Shown here: positions 1-6,210 of the stretch, piece by piece
How positions within the stretch are numbered: the stretch's first letter is position 1
How the letters are laid out: each line of letters begins with the position of its first letter
Source: Bacteroidales bacterium
Lineage (GTDB): Bacteria; Bacteroidota; Bacteroidia; Bacteroidales; PUMT01
Direction of reading: 5' to 3'
DNA: 8,561 nt
Assembly (NCBI GenBank): GCA_007119075.1
Contig: SKQJ01000166.1
Span: forward strand, 1 to 8,561
The notes under the pieces: generated by a model
Told to the model about the DNA's origin: nothing
What the model saw: only the letters and a program-made list of their open reading frames with translations
Database searches by the model: none
Translations under genes and position numbers: made by a program

Positions 1-11
1 AGGAGTCTTTT

Positions 12-28
12 TTATTAAAATTTAATAA
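12..28. repeat. Perfect AT-only inverted repeat
   Basis: The arms TTATTAAA (12-19) and TTTAATAA (21-28) are exact reverse complements around a single A. It lies beyond the operon terminator at the window edge. It could be a back-up terminator, or the operator or terminator of a gene outside the window. A palindrome made only of A and T can also arise by chance. Confidence 0.3.
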
Positions 29-38
29 GATCCATTTT

Positions 39-69
39 AAAAAGCCCCGGCAAGGTTCTTTTGCCAGGA
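39..69 (-). terminator. Rho-independent terminator of the groES-like/SDR operon
   Basis: Read on the minus strand, the arm at 61-69 (TCCTGGCAA) pairs with the arm at 45-53 (TTGCCGGGG) as nine base pairs, two of them G-U wobbles, around a 7-nt loop. One C is followed by five T (39-43). It lies 29 nt past the SDR stop codon. This is a textbook intrinsic terminator and would end the two-gene operon. Confidence 0.75.
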
Positions 70-97
70 AGTCTCTGATAATTGCGGGCAGCAACGA

Positions 98-883
98 TTA
101 GAGGGGAAACGACACCATCCCGCCGTCAACGGCAATACACTGACCGGTAATATATTCATTTCTCCCTGATAACAGGAAGGCGGCCAGTGCCGCAAGGTGC
201 TCAGGTTCCCCGAATTTTCCGGCCGGAATGCTCTTCTTGCGGCCCTCAACAATTTCCCCGAAAGTTTTTTCCTGATTTTTTGCCAGAGTTTCATGCAGCG
301 ATACCAGCCGGTCTGTATTTGTTGACCCCGGAAGCAGGCTGTTAATAAAAACATTGCTGCCTGCCACTTCCGAAGAAAGGGTTTTAAGATAGGCGATCAC
401 GGCAGAACGAACGGAATTGCTCAGCACGAGTCCCGGAATAGGCTGCTTCACACCAGTTGATGCTATGCAAATTATCCTCCCGAATTCTCTTTTTTGCATC
501 ACCGGCACAAAATGCCGGGTGAGGCGGACGACAGACATAAGCAGGCTGTTGACAGCCTCGAGCCAGTTCTGATCGGAATGGCCAAGTGCCGACCCCATAG
601 GAGGTCCCCCGGTATTCAGCAAAATGCCATCCAGGTATCCGAAACGATCCTCGGCAAAATCCTTTAAGGCATCGATATCCCCGGGTTCGGAAAGATCGGC
701 AGGAAATATATGAAGCTCGCCCTTTCGGGGGATTTGCTTTGCGGCAATTTCGAGATTTTTTTCAGACCGGGAGGAAATTATAAGATCGGCTCCTTCCCCG
801 GCGAGCAATTGTGCACAGGCAAATCCGATTCCCTTGCTCCCTCCGGTTACCAGAATTTTCTTATTTTCAAGTAATAGGTCCAT
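98..883 (-). CDS. SDR-fold protein lacking the catalytic Tyr/Lys pair
   Basis: This is a 261-aa Rossmann protein of the classical short-chain dehydrogenase/reductase family (FabG-like), of usual length. The cofactor motif TGGSKGIG is at residues 13-20. Arg39 follows the second strand and suggests NADP(H). NTGG at 90-93 stands where NNAG is usual, and a C-terminal TGQ-x3-VDGG is at 246-255. The catalytic Ser is present (S142), but the expected YxxxK reads LSNSV: Leu154 replaces Tyr and Val158 replaces Lys, with Arg159 next. Ordinary SDR hydride transfer is therefore doubtful; it may use another mechanism, or be a cofactor-binding or regulatory protein. The ATG lies 3 nt after the stop of the GroES-like gene, so the two are surely co-transcribed. 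Family placement is firm; the reaction and substrate are unknown. Confidence 0.93.
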   Translation of the reverse strand: MDLLLENKKILVTGGSKGIGFACAQLLAGEGADLIISSRSEKNLEIAAKQIPRKGELHIFPADLSEPGDIDALKDFAEDRFGYLDGILLNTGGPPMGSALGHSDQNWLEAVNSLLMSVVRLTRHFVPVMQKREFGRIICIASTGVKQPIPGLVLSNSVRSAVIAYLKTLSSEVAGSNVFINSLLPGSTNTDRLVSLHETLAKNQEKTFGEIVEGRKKSIPAGKFGEPEHLAALAAFLLSGRNEYITGQCIAVDGGMVSFPL

Positions 884-886
884 AAG

Positions 887-1270
887 CTACTCTGTCAGAT
901 CCTCATCCCTGATAAGCATAAGGATGGCCGAATGGGGCACGATTACATATTTTTCCTTGTTAAACTCTACCAGATATGAACTTTCCTGCAGATACACCGC
1001 CAGGTCGCCGGATTGCACCTGCAATGGAAAGTAATTTTGTTTTTCATCGTTCTTTTTCCATGGTTCCTGAGGTTCCGGAAGGGTAGGTATAGGATATCCC
1101 GGCCCCGATTTGATGACGTAGCCTGAGGCAATTTTTTGCTTGTCTTCAAAACCAGGGGGCAAAAAAAGCCCTGATTTAGTTTTTTGCTGGGGACTTTTCG
1201 GCTTGAGAAGGACCCTGTCGCCGATCACGACAAATTTTTCAACATCTTGATTATCCAGGAAGACAGACAT
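887..1270 (-). CDS. Divergent GroES-family co-chaperone (long form)
   Basis: This 127-aa protein has the GroES (Cpn10) pattern but is about 30 residues longer than typical GroES (about 95 aa). IGDRVLLKP at 16-24 matches the N-terminal beta strand. KTKSGLFLP (30-38) matches the mobile loop, with GLFL in place of the GroEL-binding G-I-V/I-L. GDLAVY (88-93) and a final ILMLI-type strand (116-120) complete the barrel. The extra length lies between SGPG (55-58) and SGD (87-89): a Pro-rich, then charged insert of about 28 residues where the roof loop should be. No groEL is adjacent, unlike a housekeeping groES, so this is probably a paralogue. It may form a heptamer capping the resident GroEL or serve another barrel; that is inference. 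It is first gene of the operon with the SDR protein. Confidence 0.88.
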   Translation of the reverse strand: MSVFLDNQDVEKFVVIGDRVLLKPKSPQQKTKSGLFLPPGFEDKQKIASGYVIKSGPGYPIPTLPEPQEPWKKNDEKQNYFPLQVQSGDLAVYLQESSYLVEFNKEKYVIVPHSAILMLIRDEDLTE

Positions 1271-1314
1271 TTGGCGATTAAATTATTTGCAACGACATAT
1301 TGGAATGTACCATT

Positions 1315-1344
1315 CAAAGTTAAGAAATCTTTGAACAACGGCAA
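1315..1344 (-). promoter_or_regulatory. Promoter of the groES-like/SDR operon
   Basis: On the minus strand TAACTTTG (1315-1322) is an exact match to the Bacteroidota -7 box TAnnTTTG. A TTG at 1342-1344 lies 19 nt upstream, the expected -33 spacing. The predicted leader is about 35-40 nt to the ATG at 1270. It begins just after the hairpin that ends the preceding gene, so terminator and promoter are back to back. Confidence 0.65.
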
Positions 1345-1349
1345 CGAGA

Positions 1350-1372
1350 AGGGCCGGCTAAGTGCCGGCCCT
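1350..1372 (-). terminator. GC-rich hairpin after the Trp-repeat gene
   Basis: AGGGCCGGC (1350-1358) and GCCGGCCCT (1364-1372) form a perfect 9-bp stem with a 5-nt loop. It is 77 nt past the stop of the minus-strand gene ending at 1450. The tail in that direction (TTCTCGTT) is only moderately T-rich. On the plus strand the tail GTATTTT is a little better, but no plus-strand gene precedes it. Best read as the terminator of the Trp-repeat gene, possibly working both ways. Confidence 0.6.
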
Positions 1373-1391
1373 GTATTTTCTGACAATCATA

Positions 1392-1459
1392 CCTGATTCT
1401 CACGAAATCCCCATCAGACTTCGGCAGACAAAAGAACATAGCCTCATTCTCACGAATCC
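1392..1459. repeat. 18-19 bp direct repeats flanking a 31-nt insert
   Basis: CCTGATTCTCACGAAATCC (1392-1410) recurs as CCTCATTCTCACGAATCC (1442-1459), with one substitution and one missing base. The right-hand copy covers the last codons and stop of the Trp-repeat gene. The 31 nt between them (1411-1441) contain the dispersed 20-nt word described separately. The arrangement resembles an insertion flanked by a long target duplication, though a local tandem duplication would look the same. Confidence 0.55.
1412..1431 (+). repeat. Dispersed 20-nt repeat, copy 1
   Basis: CATCAGACTTCGGCAGACAA here matches 8542-8561 at 19 of 20 positions (A versus C at the seventh). A match this long is very unlikely by chance in 8.5 kb. 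The copy is intergenic, 19 nt past the stop of the minus-strand gene, and in opposite orientation to that gene. Confidence 0.7.
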
Positions 1460-2400
1460 AGGCCTTCTGGTTTCAGGTCCGAATAAAGCAGCCGTTGACG
1501 GAGCTCCCACTGACTATCTGCCCTGTCCCAGCGATATAGTGCCTCTTCCCTGATTTCTCCGTCCTCATCGTAATCAAAGACTTTGCGGAGGGCGTTAATC
1601 CATTGCCTGGACGAATAATCCCATCTTTGCTCGATGTCTTCGGTTTTCATGCTCCTGGCATATGATACAAGATACCGCACACCCAAAACCCAGTCATTAT
1701 GCGCGTCGCTCCAGGTAGCCCGGGTTTCACGGGTAACGTCGCCCCGGTTGTTGTAAGACATACTATACCGCCCAAATGTCTGCCAATGGTTTTGGGGCAG
1801 ATTCCAGGTATCAACAAATACAACGTCGGGAAGTCCATATCCACGTTTATACTCGAAAGAAAATTTTAAATAGTTGTTCCATACATTTTCCATACCCCTG
1901 TAAGTGCGAACTATAACTTCACTTTTTTCAAAATCACGGTTATAGGATATCAGGTATACAACCGTGTTGAACCATTCCTCTGTTGGCCTGTGCCATTCCT
2001 GATAAAGTATCTCGGCCTCATTTCCTCTTCTGTCATAGGTAGTGGTTTTAAGCTGCACATTCAGCCAGTCTCTGGCATCACGGTTCCAGGTTTGCAATAC
2101 CGACTGAACTTCATTGCCCTGCGCGTCATGGTTTTTGAGTGTTTGTTCAAAGTTTTCCCACTGGCCCGCATCGCTGTACCATCGTTGTTTCAGTGTGCTG
2201 ACAACCAGTTTGTCCTTGTCCATAAAACGAAGATCCCGTGAGTAGATCTCCCAGGTTGCCAATTCTTCATTCCACTGATAGGTGTAGGAAGTATCGACGA
2301 TTGCCGATGGCCGGACTTCAAACATATCAGGCATTTCAATCTGAGCATTTATGATTTGCTGAGATATCAGCAGAATCAAAATAATTCCTTTTGTTTTCAT
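1450..2400 (-). CDS. Secreted protein with nine W-x6-W repeats, function unknown
   Basis: This 316-aa protein starts with a clear signal peptide: Lys at 2 and 4, a hydrophobic core at 6-17 and a likely cut after A19 (NAQ). The rest is nine units with a period of 30-32 residues. Each opens with two aromatics six residues apart: W43/W50, W74/W81, W105/W112, W136/W143, Y167/W174, W199/W206, W230/W237, W260/W267 and W291/W298. Between dyads lie beta-like stretches and a Y/F-D-x-x-G-x-x-x-E turn (for example 122-129 and 277-283). Secreted Bacteroidota proteins often carry such Trp/YD-x-x-G repeats, but this one has no room for a type IX sorting domain and no lipobox Cys. It is probably a periplasmic or secreted beta-repeat protein; binding to glycan or protein is a guess. 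It is transcribed alone and divergently from the GNAT gene. Confidence 0.85.
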   Translation of the reverse strand: MKTKGIILILLISQQIINAQIEMPDMFEVRPSAIVDTSYTYQWNEELATWEIYSRDLRFMDKDKLVVSTLKQRWYSDAGQWENFEQTLKNHDAQGNEVQSVLQTWNRDARDWLNVQLKTTTYDRRGNEAEILYQEWHRPTEEWFNTVVYLISYNRDFEKSEVIVRTYRGMENVWNNYLKFSFEYKRGYGLPDVVFVDTWNLPQNHWQTFGRYSMSYNNRGDVTRETRATWSDAHNDWVLGVRYLVSYARSMKTEDIEQRWDYSSRQWINALRKVFDYDEDGEIREEALYRWDRADSQWELRQRLLYSDLKPEGLDS

Positions 2401-2518
2401 AGTTTTTTGTATTAACGATTCAAATTACATCTAAAGAAGCATCGCTTTTTAATAACGGTCAAATCACCCGGGAAATTTCAGCATACATGTTCCTTTCTAT
2501 AGAACAGACAGGAAAGAA

Positions 2519-2544
2519 TATGTTATACCCTACGGGAAAACATA
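2519..2544. repeat. Intergenic inverted repeat between divergent genes
   Basis: TATGTT (2519-2524) pairs with AACATA (2539-2544); inside, CCC (2528-2530) pairs with GGG (2534-2536). Upstream, TTCTATAGAA (2495-2504) is a perfect 10-bp palindrome. Both lie in the 283-nt gap between the divergent Trp-repeat and GNAT genes, where regulator sites would be expected. No regulator is identified. Confidence 0.3.
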
Positions 2545-2654
2545 ATTTATTAAAAAAACAGTGATGCCGGCAGAAAGTCGGGGCCCGGGAAAAAATTATA
2601 CGCAATGAACCTATTTAGATTGGCATAATTCATCCCTTAAAAAAATATTTCTGC

Positions 2655-2662
2655 TATATTTG
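2655..2662 (+). promoter_or_regulatory. -7 box of the GNAT-SIS operon
   Basis: TATATTTG is an exact match to the Bacteroidota TAnnTTTG box, 21 nt before the ATG at 2684. That leaves a leader of about 16 nt. No good -33 TTG is found at the usual 19-21 nt spacing, so the promoter may be weak or activator-dependent. Confidence 0.5.
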
Positions 2663-2683
2663 AACACTAAATGAAATTAAGAT

Positions 2684-3241
2684 ATGATTGAACTTATTGA
2701 AGCCAGGATGGAAGACAGGGAAAAAGCCTATAACTGGCTGTTTCACTCTGACTTCTCCGATTTTCTCATGAACCTCGAGGGGTTTACCAGGGATACTATC
2801 CCAGCTTATGAAGAATTTTGCAACGATTACTGGGATTTTTTCTTCGATGGCACCCAGCCTGAGAGCGGGCGCTGCTATAAAATAATTTCAGCCGAAACCA
2901 GGGAAGAGCTTGGGTTCATCTACTATACGGCATTTCATGTCAAGGAGGGAATAGCCGAACTCGATATCTGGCTGAAGTCGCTCGATTACGCCGGAAAAGG
3001 AACGGGCACCGAGGCAATAAACCTGCTCGTCGACAAACTGAAAAAGGAGCTCGGATTCCATACTTTCTTCATGCGGCCATCCAAGCAAAATACCCGGGCA
3101 GTTAATGCCTATAAAAAAGCAGGATTCAAGGAAAGCAAACTGATACCGGAGAATTATTACAAACCCGAATTCATCGAAGAATACAGCAAGGGTGGCTATG
3201 GCGAAGGAAAGGACGTATTTCTGGTGAAAAAACCGGACTAA
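2684..3241 (+). CDS. GNAT-family N-acetyltransferase
   Basis: This 185-aa protein has a standard GNAT fold at normal length. The acetyl-CoA pyrophosphate loop is AGKGTG (103-108), equivalent to the R/Q-x-x-G-x-G/A motif, with Ala where Arg or Gln is usual, and it follows the acidic strand AELDIWL (91-97). Motif B is at 130-148: RP (131-132), N136, TRA (137-139), Y143 and GF (147-148). The N-terminal half is acidic and aromatic (47-56), which could favour a cationic amine acceptor. The layout resembles the AAC(6')-like branch, but the acceptor cannot be read from sequence and resistance should not be assumed. The SIS gene starts 13 nt after its stop, so a sugar amine or sugar phosphate acceptor is a reasonable inference. 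Confidence 0.9.
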   Translation: MIELIEARMEDREKAYNWLFHSDFSDFLMNLEGFTRDTIPAYEEFCNDYWDFFFDGTQPESGRCYKIISAETREELGFIYYTAFHVKEGIAELDIWLKSLDYAGKGTGTEAINLLVDKLKKELGFHTFFMRPSKQNTRAVNAYKKAGFKESKLIPENYYKPEFIEEYSKGGYGEGKDVFLVKKPD

Positions 3242-3254
3242 CGATCACCATATT

Positions 3255-4268
3255 ATGACAAGAAATGATTCCAGATACAGCCGCTATCACCTTGTCAGCG
3301 AGATGTATGAGGCCGCTGAATATATCCGCGACTTTAATACGGAAATGATAGGCGGATTTATAGGGGAATCTTCCGCCAATATCCCCCTGATGCTGACCGG
3401 CGAGGGCAGCAGCCGGATATTCCCGGGCAAGAATGCCGTCCACAGAAGGCTGAGCCTTTCTAAAGGCCCTGTTGTGATGACCGAAAGCTCAACCGACCTG
3501 GCTGGAAAAAATCTTGCCGATTTTGTTGTAATAGGCGCATCCAATTCGGGAAAAACCAAAGAACTGATAACTCTTTTCCGCACACTGACCGATTCCGGAC
3601 ACAGGAATCTTTACGGTTTAAGCTGTAATGCTGATTCGCTGCTGGCGAAATTTGCGGGACAAACCCTTTTCATTGATACCGGCCCCGAAAAAGCAGTTGC
3701 AGCCACGAAGTCGGTTGTAGCACAGGCCCTTTTTTATGATGCCCTTTTAATCAACTGGTATAATAACCTCAGCTTGTTCACAGAAGAATTATCCGGTCAA
3801 TTTCAACAGGCCCTCAGCAGTGGGATCGACGATAAAATCATTGATGCCGTTTCCGGAGCCGAGATGATATATTTTGCCGGCAACAACAATGGGGTAGCAG
3901 AAGAGCTCACGCTGAAAACCAACGAAATAATACGCAAAAGGTCTGCATACCTCCCGGGCACCTATCTTCTCCATGGTGTCGAAGAGATTGTATCATCCAG
4001 GGATGTAATAATTATGGTCGATGCCTACCCCGGTGAATTCGAAAAAATCAAATCAATTTATTCGGACAGCATCGGGGCGACCGTAATCGCAATGTCTCAC
4101 GAAGACACTCCTTTCCCAACGGTTTCCCTCCCGTCGGCAAACCCGTTCCACGAGTCCTATATCAGACTTGCTGCCGGCTGGAACCTGCTGGTCGAAGCGG
4201 GAATCAAACTGGGAATTGACCTGGATAAACCCGACAGGGCAAGGAAAATCGGCAACGAGGCTTTATAA
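3255..4268 (+). CDS. Two-SIS-domain sugar-phosphate isomerase/deaminase (AgaS/NagB-II/GlmS-like)
   Basis: This 337-aa protein has two SIS domains, the size of the stand-alone relatives of the GlmS isomerase half (AgaS, NagB-II, archaeal GlmD, FrlB). The first domain carries GEGSSR (49-54) and the phosphate loop SNSGKT (96-101), matching GlmS SQSGET with Glu replaced by Lys. ATKS (150-153) matches the GlmS STK segment. The second domain has E-x-T-L-K-x-x-E-I (217-225) and LLHG (238-241), placing a catalytic Glu224 and His240 as in GlmS. The end (DKPDRARKIG, 324-333) is like the AgaS/GlmD tail. No glutaminase domain is present, so it would isomerise or deaminate a 6-phospho amino sugar or ketose in the cytoplasm. 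It is second in the operon after the GNAT gene. Family sure; substrate not. Confidence 0.9.
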   Translation: MTRNDSRYSRYHLVSEMYEAAEYIRDFNTEMIGGFIGESSANIPLMLTGEGSSRIFPGKNAVHRRLSLSKGPVVMTESSTDLAGKNLADFVVIGASNSGKTKELITLFRTLTDSGHRNLYGLSCNADSLLAKFAGQTLFIDTGPEKAVAATKSVVAQALFYDALLINWYNNLSLFTEELSGQFQQALSSGIDDKIIDAVSGAEMIYFAGNNNGVAEELTLKTNEIIRKRSAYLPGTYLLHGVEEIVSSRDVIIMVDAYPGEFEKIKSIYSDSIGATVIAMSHEDTPFPTVSLPSANPFHESYIRLAAGWNLLVEAGIKLGIDLDKPDRARKIGNEAL

Positions 4269-4372
4269 GCCGGGGCCTGCCGAGGCTGGATCGATTTACA
4301 GGACAATATGAACTGCCCCCTTCCTGGGTTGCATTTGGCTTCCCACAAAGTTCAGGAGCCAAAATCAGGAGG

Positions 4373-5242
4373 TCAGGTCGTTGCGTTGAAATAGAGAGCA
4401 GCTGCCCCCAAAAGGGCTATTTCCTGTGTCTGCGTGGTAAGTATTTCCAGGTTTTCGACCGACCGTGGATAGGGGAAGTTTTTTATTTCCTTCCACATGG
4501 CCTCACTGAACAGGTCAAAGGAGAGGGATGCTCCGCCTCCCATTATTATTGCTGCAGGATCGACCGCAAGCATAATGGTTTTGATGGCTTTGCCAAGGTG
4601 CACACCGAATTCACCGAATGCCATTATGGCAGTTTTGTCATTTTCCCGGGCTTTTCCGGCCATAGTATCTCCGTCTTCATTATATACATTACTGAAAAAC
4701 TGCCCGCTGGCATAATATTCTGTTATCTTGTCCAGATATGGAATTTCGCCAAATTCACCAGATCCGCAATTCCTGTCGGGCATGAGATGCCCGTTTTTTA
4801 TTATGCCCGCACCAAGCCCGGTACCACATATCAGGCCGACAAAATCATCATAATCTTTTCCCTTGCCGAAAAACCTCTCACCAACGGCAAAACAATTGGC
4901 ATCATTATTTATATAAACGGGCAAATTAAATTCCTTTTCAAGTATGTCCTTAAGATAAACCTCTTTCCATGAGGGGATATTCTGGACATTATATACAATG
5001 CCTTTTTCAGAATCAACAAGGCTCGGCACACCTATTCCAATACCTGCCGTATCCTGATCCTTCACAGAGCTTATCAGATCGATCAGCATCCCGGTAACCT
5101 GTCCGGCATCACTGGTTTTGGGAACTCTTCCCGATTGTGTGCTGACTACTGAATCATTCAGTATTTTGCCGGCCCGGATATTTGTACCGCCCATATCAAC
5201 GCCGATAACCGCTTGTCCTTTGAGTTTGTTTTCAGATTCCAT
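4373..5242 (-). CDS. ROK-family sugar kinase without the zinc-binding motif
   Basis: The product is 289 aa from the chosen ATG. ASKHA-fold motifs are in order: phosphate loop DMGGT (16-20), NDAN (113-116) with the catalytic Asp114, GTGLGAGI (140-147), and VDPAAIIMGGG (227-237). The ROK zinc element is missing: where GEIGH...CxCGxxGCxE normally runs, this protein has GEFGE (162-166), then IPYLD and EYYASG (175-180). His becomes Glu166 and the Cys cluster is gone. It is therefore a sugar kinase of the glucokinase/N-acetylhexosamine kinase type, built more tightly than usual; the sugar is unknown. There is no DNA-binding domain, so it is not a ROK repressor. A GTG at 5264-5266 would add eight residues but lies only a few bases after the predicted transcript start, so the ATG is preferred. 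It converges on the SIS gene, 104 nt apart. Confidence 0.9.
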   Translation of the reverse strand: MESENKLKGQAVIGVDMGGTNIRAGKILNDSVVSTQSGRVPKTSDAGQVTGMLIDLISSVKDQDTAGIGIGVPSLVDSEKGIVYNVQNIPSWKEVYLKDILEKEFNLPVYINNDANCFAVGERFFGKGKDYDDFVGLICGTGLGAGIIKNGHLMPDRNCGSGEFGEIPYLDKITEYYASGQFFSNVYNEDGDTMAGKARENDKTAIMAFGEFGVHLGKAIKTIMLAVDPAAIIMGGGASLSFDLFSEAMWKEIKNFPYPRSVENLEILTTQTQEIALLGAAALYFNATT

Positions 5243-5277
5243 TACAGATAATTTAATATTTATCACAAAATTTCCCC

Positions 5278-5285
5278 CAAATATA
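5278..5285 (-). promoter_or_regulatory. -7 box of the ROK kinase gene
   Basis: On the minus strand this reads TATATTTG, an exact TAnnTTTG match. The transcript should begin near 5272, giving a leader of about 30 nt to the ATG at 5242 but almost none to the GTG at 5266. No clear TTG lies at the usual -33 distance. Confidence 0.5.
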
Positions 5286-5418
5286 AGGGATTTCGGGTGA
5301 TTGTTCCTGACAGAAATGCCAGGATAATTGTACGCCGGTTTCGACTATTTGTATGTTCAGATATTCAGCTCGTAGATTAAACTTTTCATTCACTTGATTT
5401 TCTGGCTGTTACACATTA

Positions 5419-5434
5419 AAGTATTTCAATACTT
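5419..5434. promoter_or_regulatory. Operator-like palindrome between divergent genes
   Basis: AAGTATT (5419-5425) and AATACTT (5428-5434) are exact reverse complements around TC. The site is 52 bp upstream of the YceI-pair -7 box and about 135 bp from the ROK box. Length and symmetry suit a dimeric repressor or activator. No cognate regulator gene is in the window. Confidence 0.35.
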
Positions 5435-5485
5435 GTTTATATGCTGTTTAGGACACTGCAATTAAGCTTTAGCATCACATTTGTT

Positions 5486-5493
5486 TAATTTTG
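5486..5493 (+). promoter_or_regulatory. -7 box of the YceI gene pair
   Basis: TAATTTTG is an exact TAnnTTTG match in a very AT-rich stretch, giving a leader of about 60 nt to the ATG at 5560. A TTA at 5462-5464, 21 nt upstream, is the best -33 candidate and is poor. Confidence 0.5.
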
Positions 5494-5559
5494 TTTAGAT
5501 TAATTTAAATAAATTGGAATTCAATATTGTTATTTAATTCACAGATAAAAGTTAAAATC

Positions 5560-6156
5560 ATGACAAAAAGTTCGATTTCCGGCATGGCATCCAGGCTATT
5601 TATAATGAACCTGCTGATTTTCTCCCTGTTCTCAGTAGCCTCTTATGGCGCAGGCACGGAAGTAAAAAAAGGAGAAGTCTCAATCAGAGTGACCGGCACA
5701 TCCACTCTTCATGACTGGGAAATGGAATCGTCCGATGCCGAAAGCGAAATCCGGTTCAGAATTAACGAAGATGGTCAGCCGGAAGGCATAGAATCAGTTG
5801 AATTCAGGCTGGAGAAGACTACATTGAAAAGTGACAAATCCGGACTTGACAGGAGGGCTTATGAGGCGCTCAATGCAAGGCGTCACCCGGAAATCATATT
5901 CCGTTCCAACGGAACCGGCAATATTGAAAGGGATGGTGACCAGTACCGTACCACTGCAACCGGAGATCTGACCATCGGGGGCGTAACCCGCAGGGTATCG
6001 GTAGATGCTACCTGTACAAACGGTGATGACGGTTTGATCTGCTCAGGATCCAGTCAACTCAAAATGAGTGATTTCAATATAGATCCCCCGGTAATGTTTC
6101 TCGGAACGCTTCGCACCGGCGACGAAATTACCGTCGAATACAGGATAGCTCATTAA
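5560..6156 (+). CDS. YceI-family periplasmic protein (first of a pair)
   Basis: This 198-aa protein has a signal peptide (basic residues early, hydrophobic 13-28, cut near 30-32) followed by a full YceI lipocalin-like barrel. Family hallmarks are GTSTLHDWEM (46-55), the segment from LKSDKSGLDRRAYEAL (89-104) to HPEIIF (109-114), the GDLTIGGVTRRV strand pair (135-146), and a final barrel strand. YceI proteins bind long isoprenoid or lipid ligands, sometimes a polyisoprenoid quinone; the ligand here is unknown. Cys152 and Cys161 could form a disulfide after export. A TTG at 5527 would extend the N-terminus by 11 polar residues and spoil the signal peptide, so ATG 5560 is chosen. The second YceI-like gene follows 54 nt downstream, probably in one transcript. 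Confidence 0.92.
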   Translation: MTKSSISGMASRLFIMNLLIFSLFSVASYGAGTEVKKGEVSIRVTGTSTLHDWEMESSDAESEIRFRINEDGQPEGIESVEFRLEKTTLKSDKSGLDRRAYEALNARRHPEIIFRSNGTGNIERDGDQYRTTATGDLTIGGVTRRVSVDATCTNGDDGLICSGSSQLKMSDFNIDPPVMFLGTLRTGDEITVEYRIAH

Positions 6157-6210
6157 CAGGTTATCGCGACCATACAATATATATAATATAGACGACCATA
6201 TAAAATAATT

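Noticed and set aside
2563..2587. CGGCAGA and GGGCCCGGG words before the GNAT gene as a third copy of the dispersed repeat
   Set aside because: Only seven bases in a row match the repeat, within chance expectation.
2684..3241. Calling the GNAT gene an aminoglycoside resistance gene
   Set aside because: The fold resembles AAC(6') enzymes, but the similarity is limited to general acetyl-CoA motifs, and its operon partner is a sugar-phosphate enzyme.
4334..4363. Hairpin TTTGGCT...AGCCAAA between the convergent SIS and ROK genes as a bidirectional terminator
   Set aside because: The T runs are on the 5' side and the A runs on the 3' side of the stem in each direction, the reverse of an intrinsic terminator, and the stem has a bulge. 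The whole 104-nt gap shows no convincing terminator.
4598..4972. 124-codon plus-strand open frame opposite the ROK gene
   Set aside because: It is an antisense shadow; the minus strand encodes intact ROK motifs over the same bases and this frame has no family pattern.
5243..5266. GTG start adding eight residues to the ROK kinase
   Set aside because: It lies only a few bases after the predicted transcript start, and the added residues precede the family's usual N-terminus. The ATG at 5242 fits better.
5527..5559. TTG start adding 11 residues to the first YceI protein
   Set aside because: It would put a polar stretch before the signal peptide; the ATG at 5560 gives a normal export signal.
6167..6200. 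Direct repeat CGACCATA twice, 26 nt apart, before the second YceI gene
   Set aside because: Eight bases within an AT-rich spacer is weak, and no function or wider pattern supports it.
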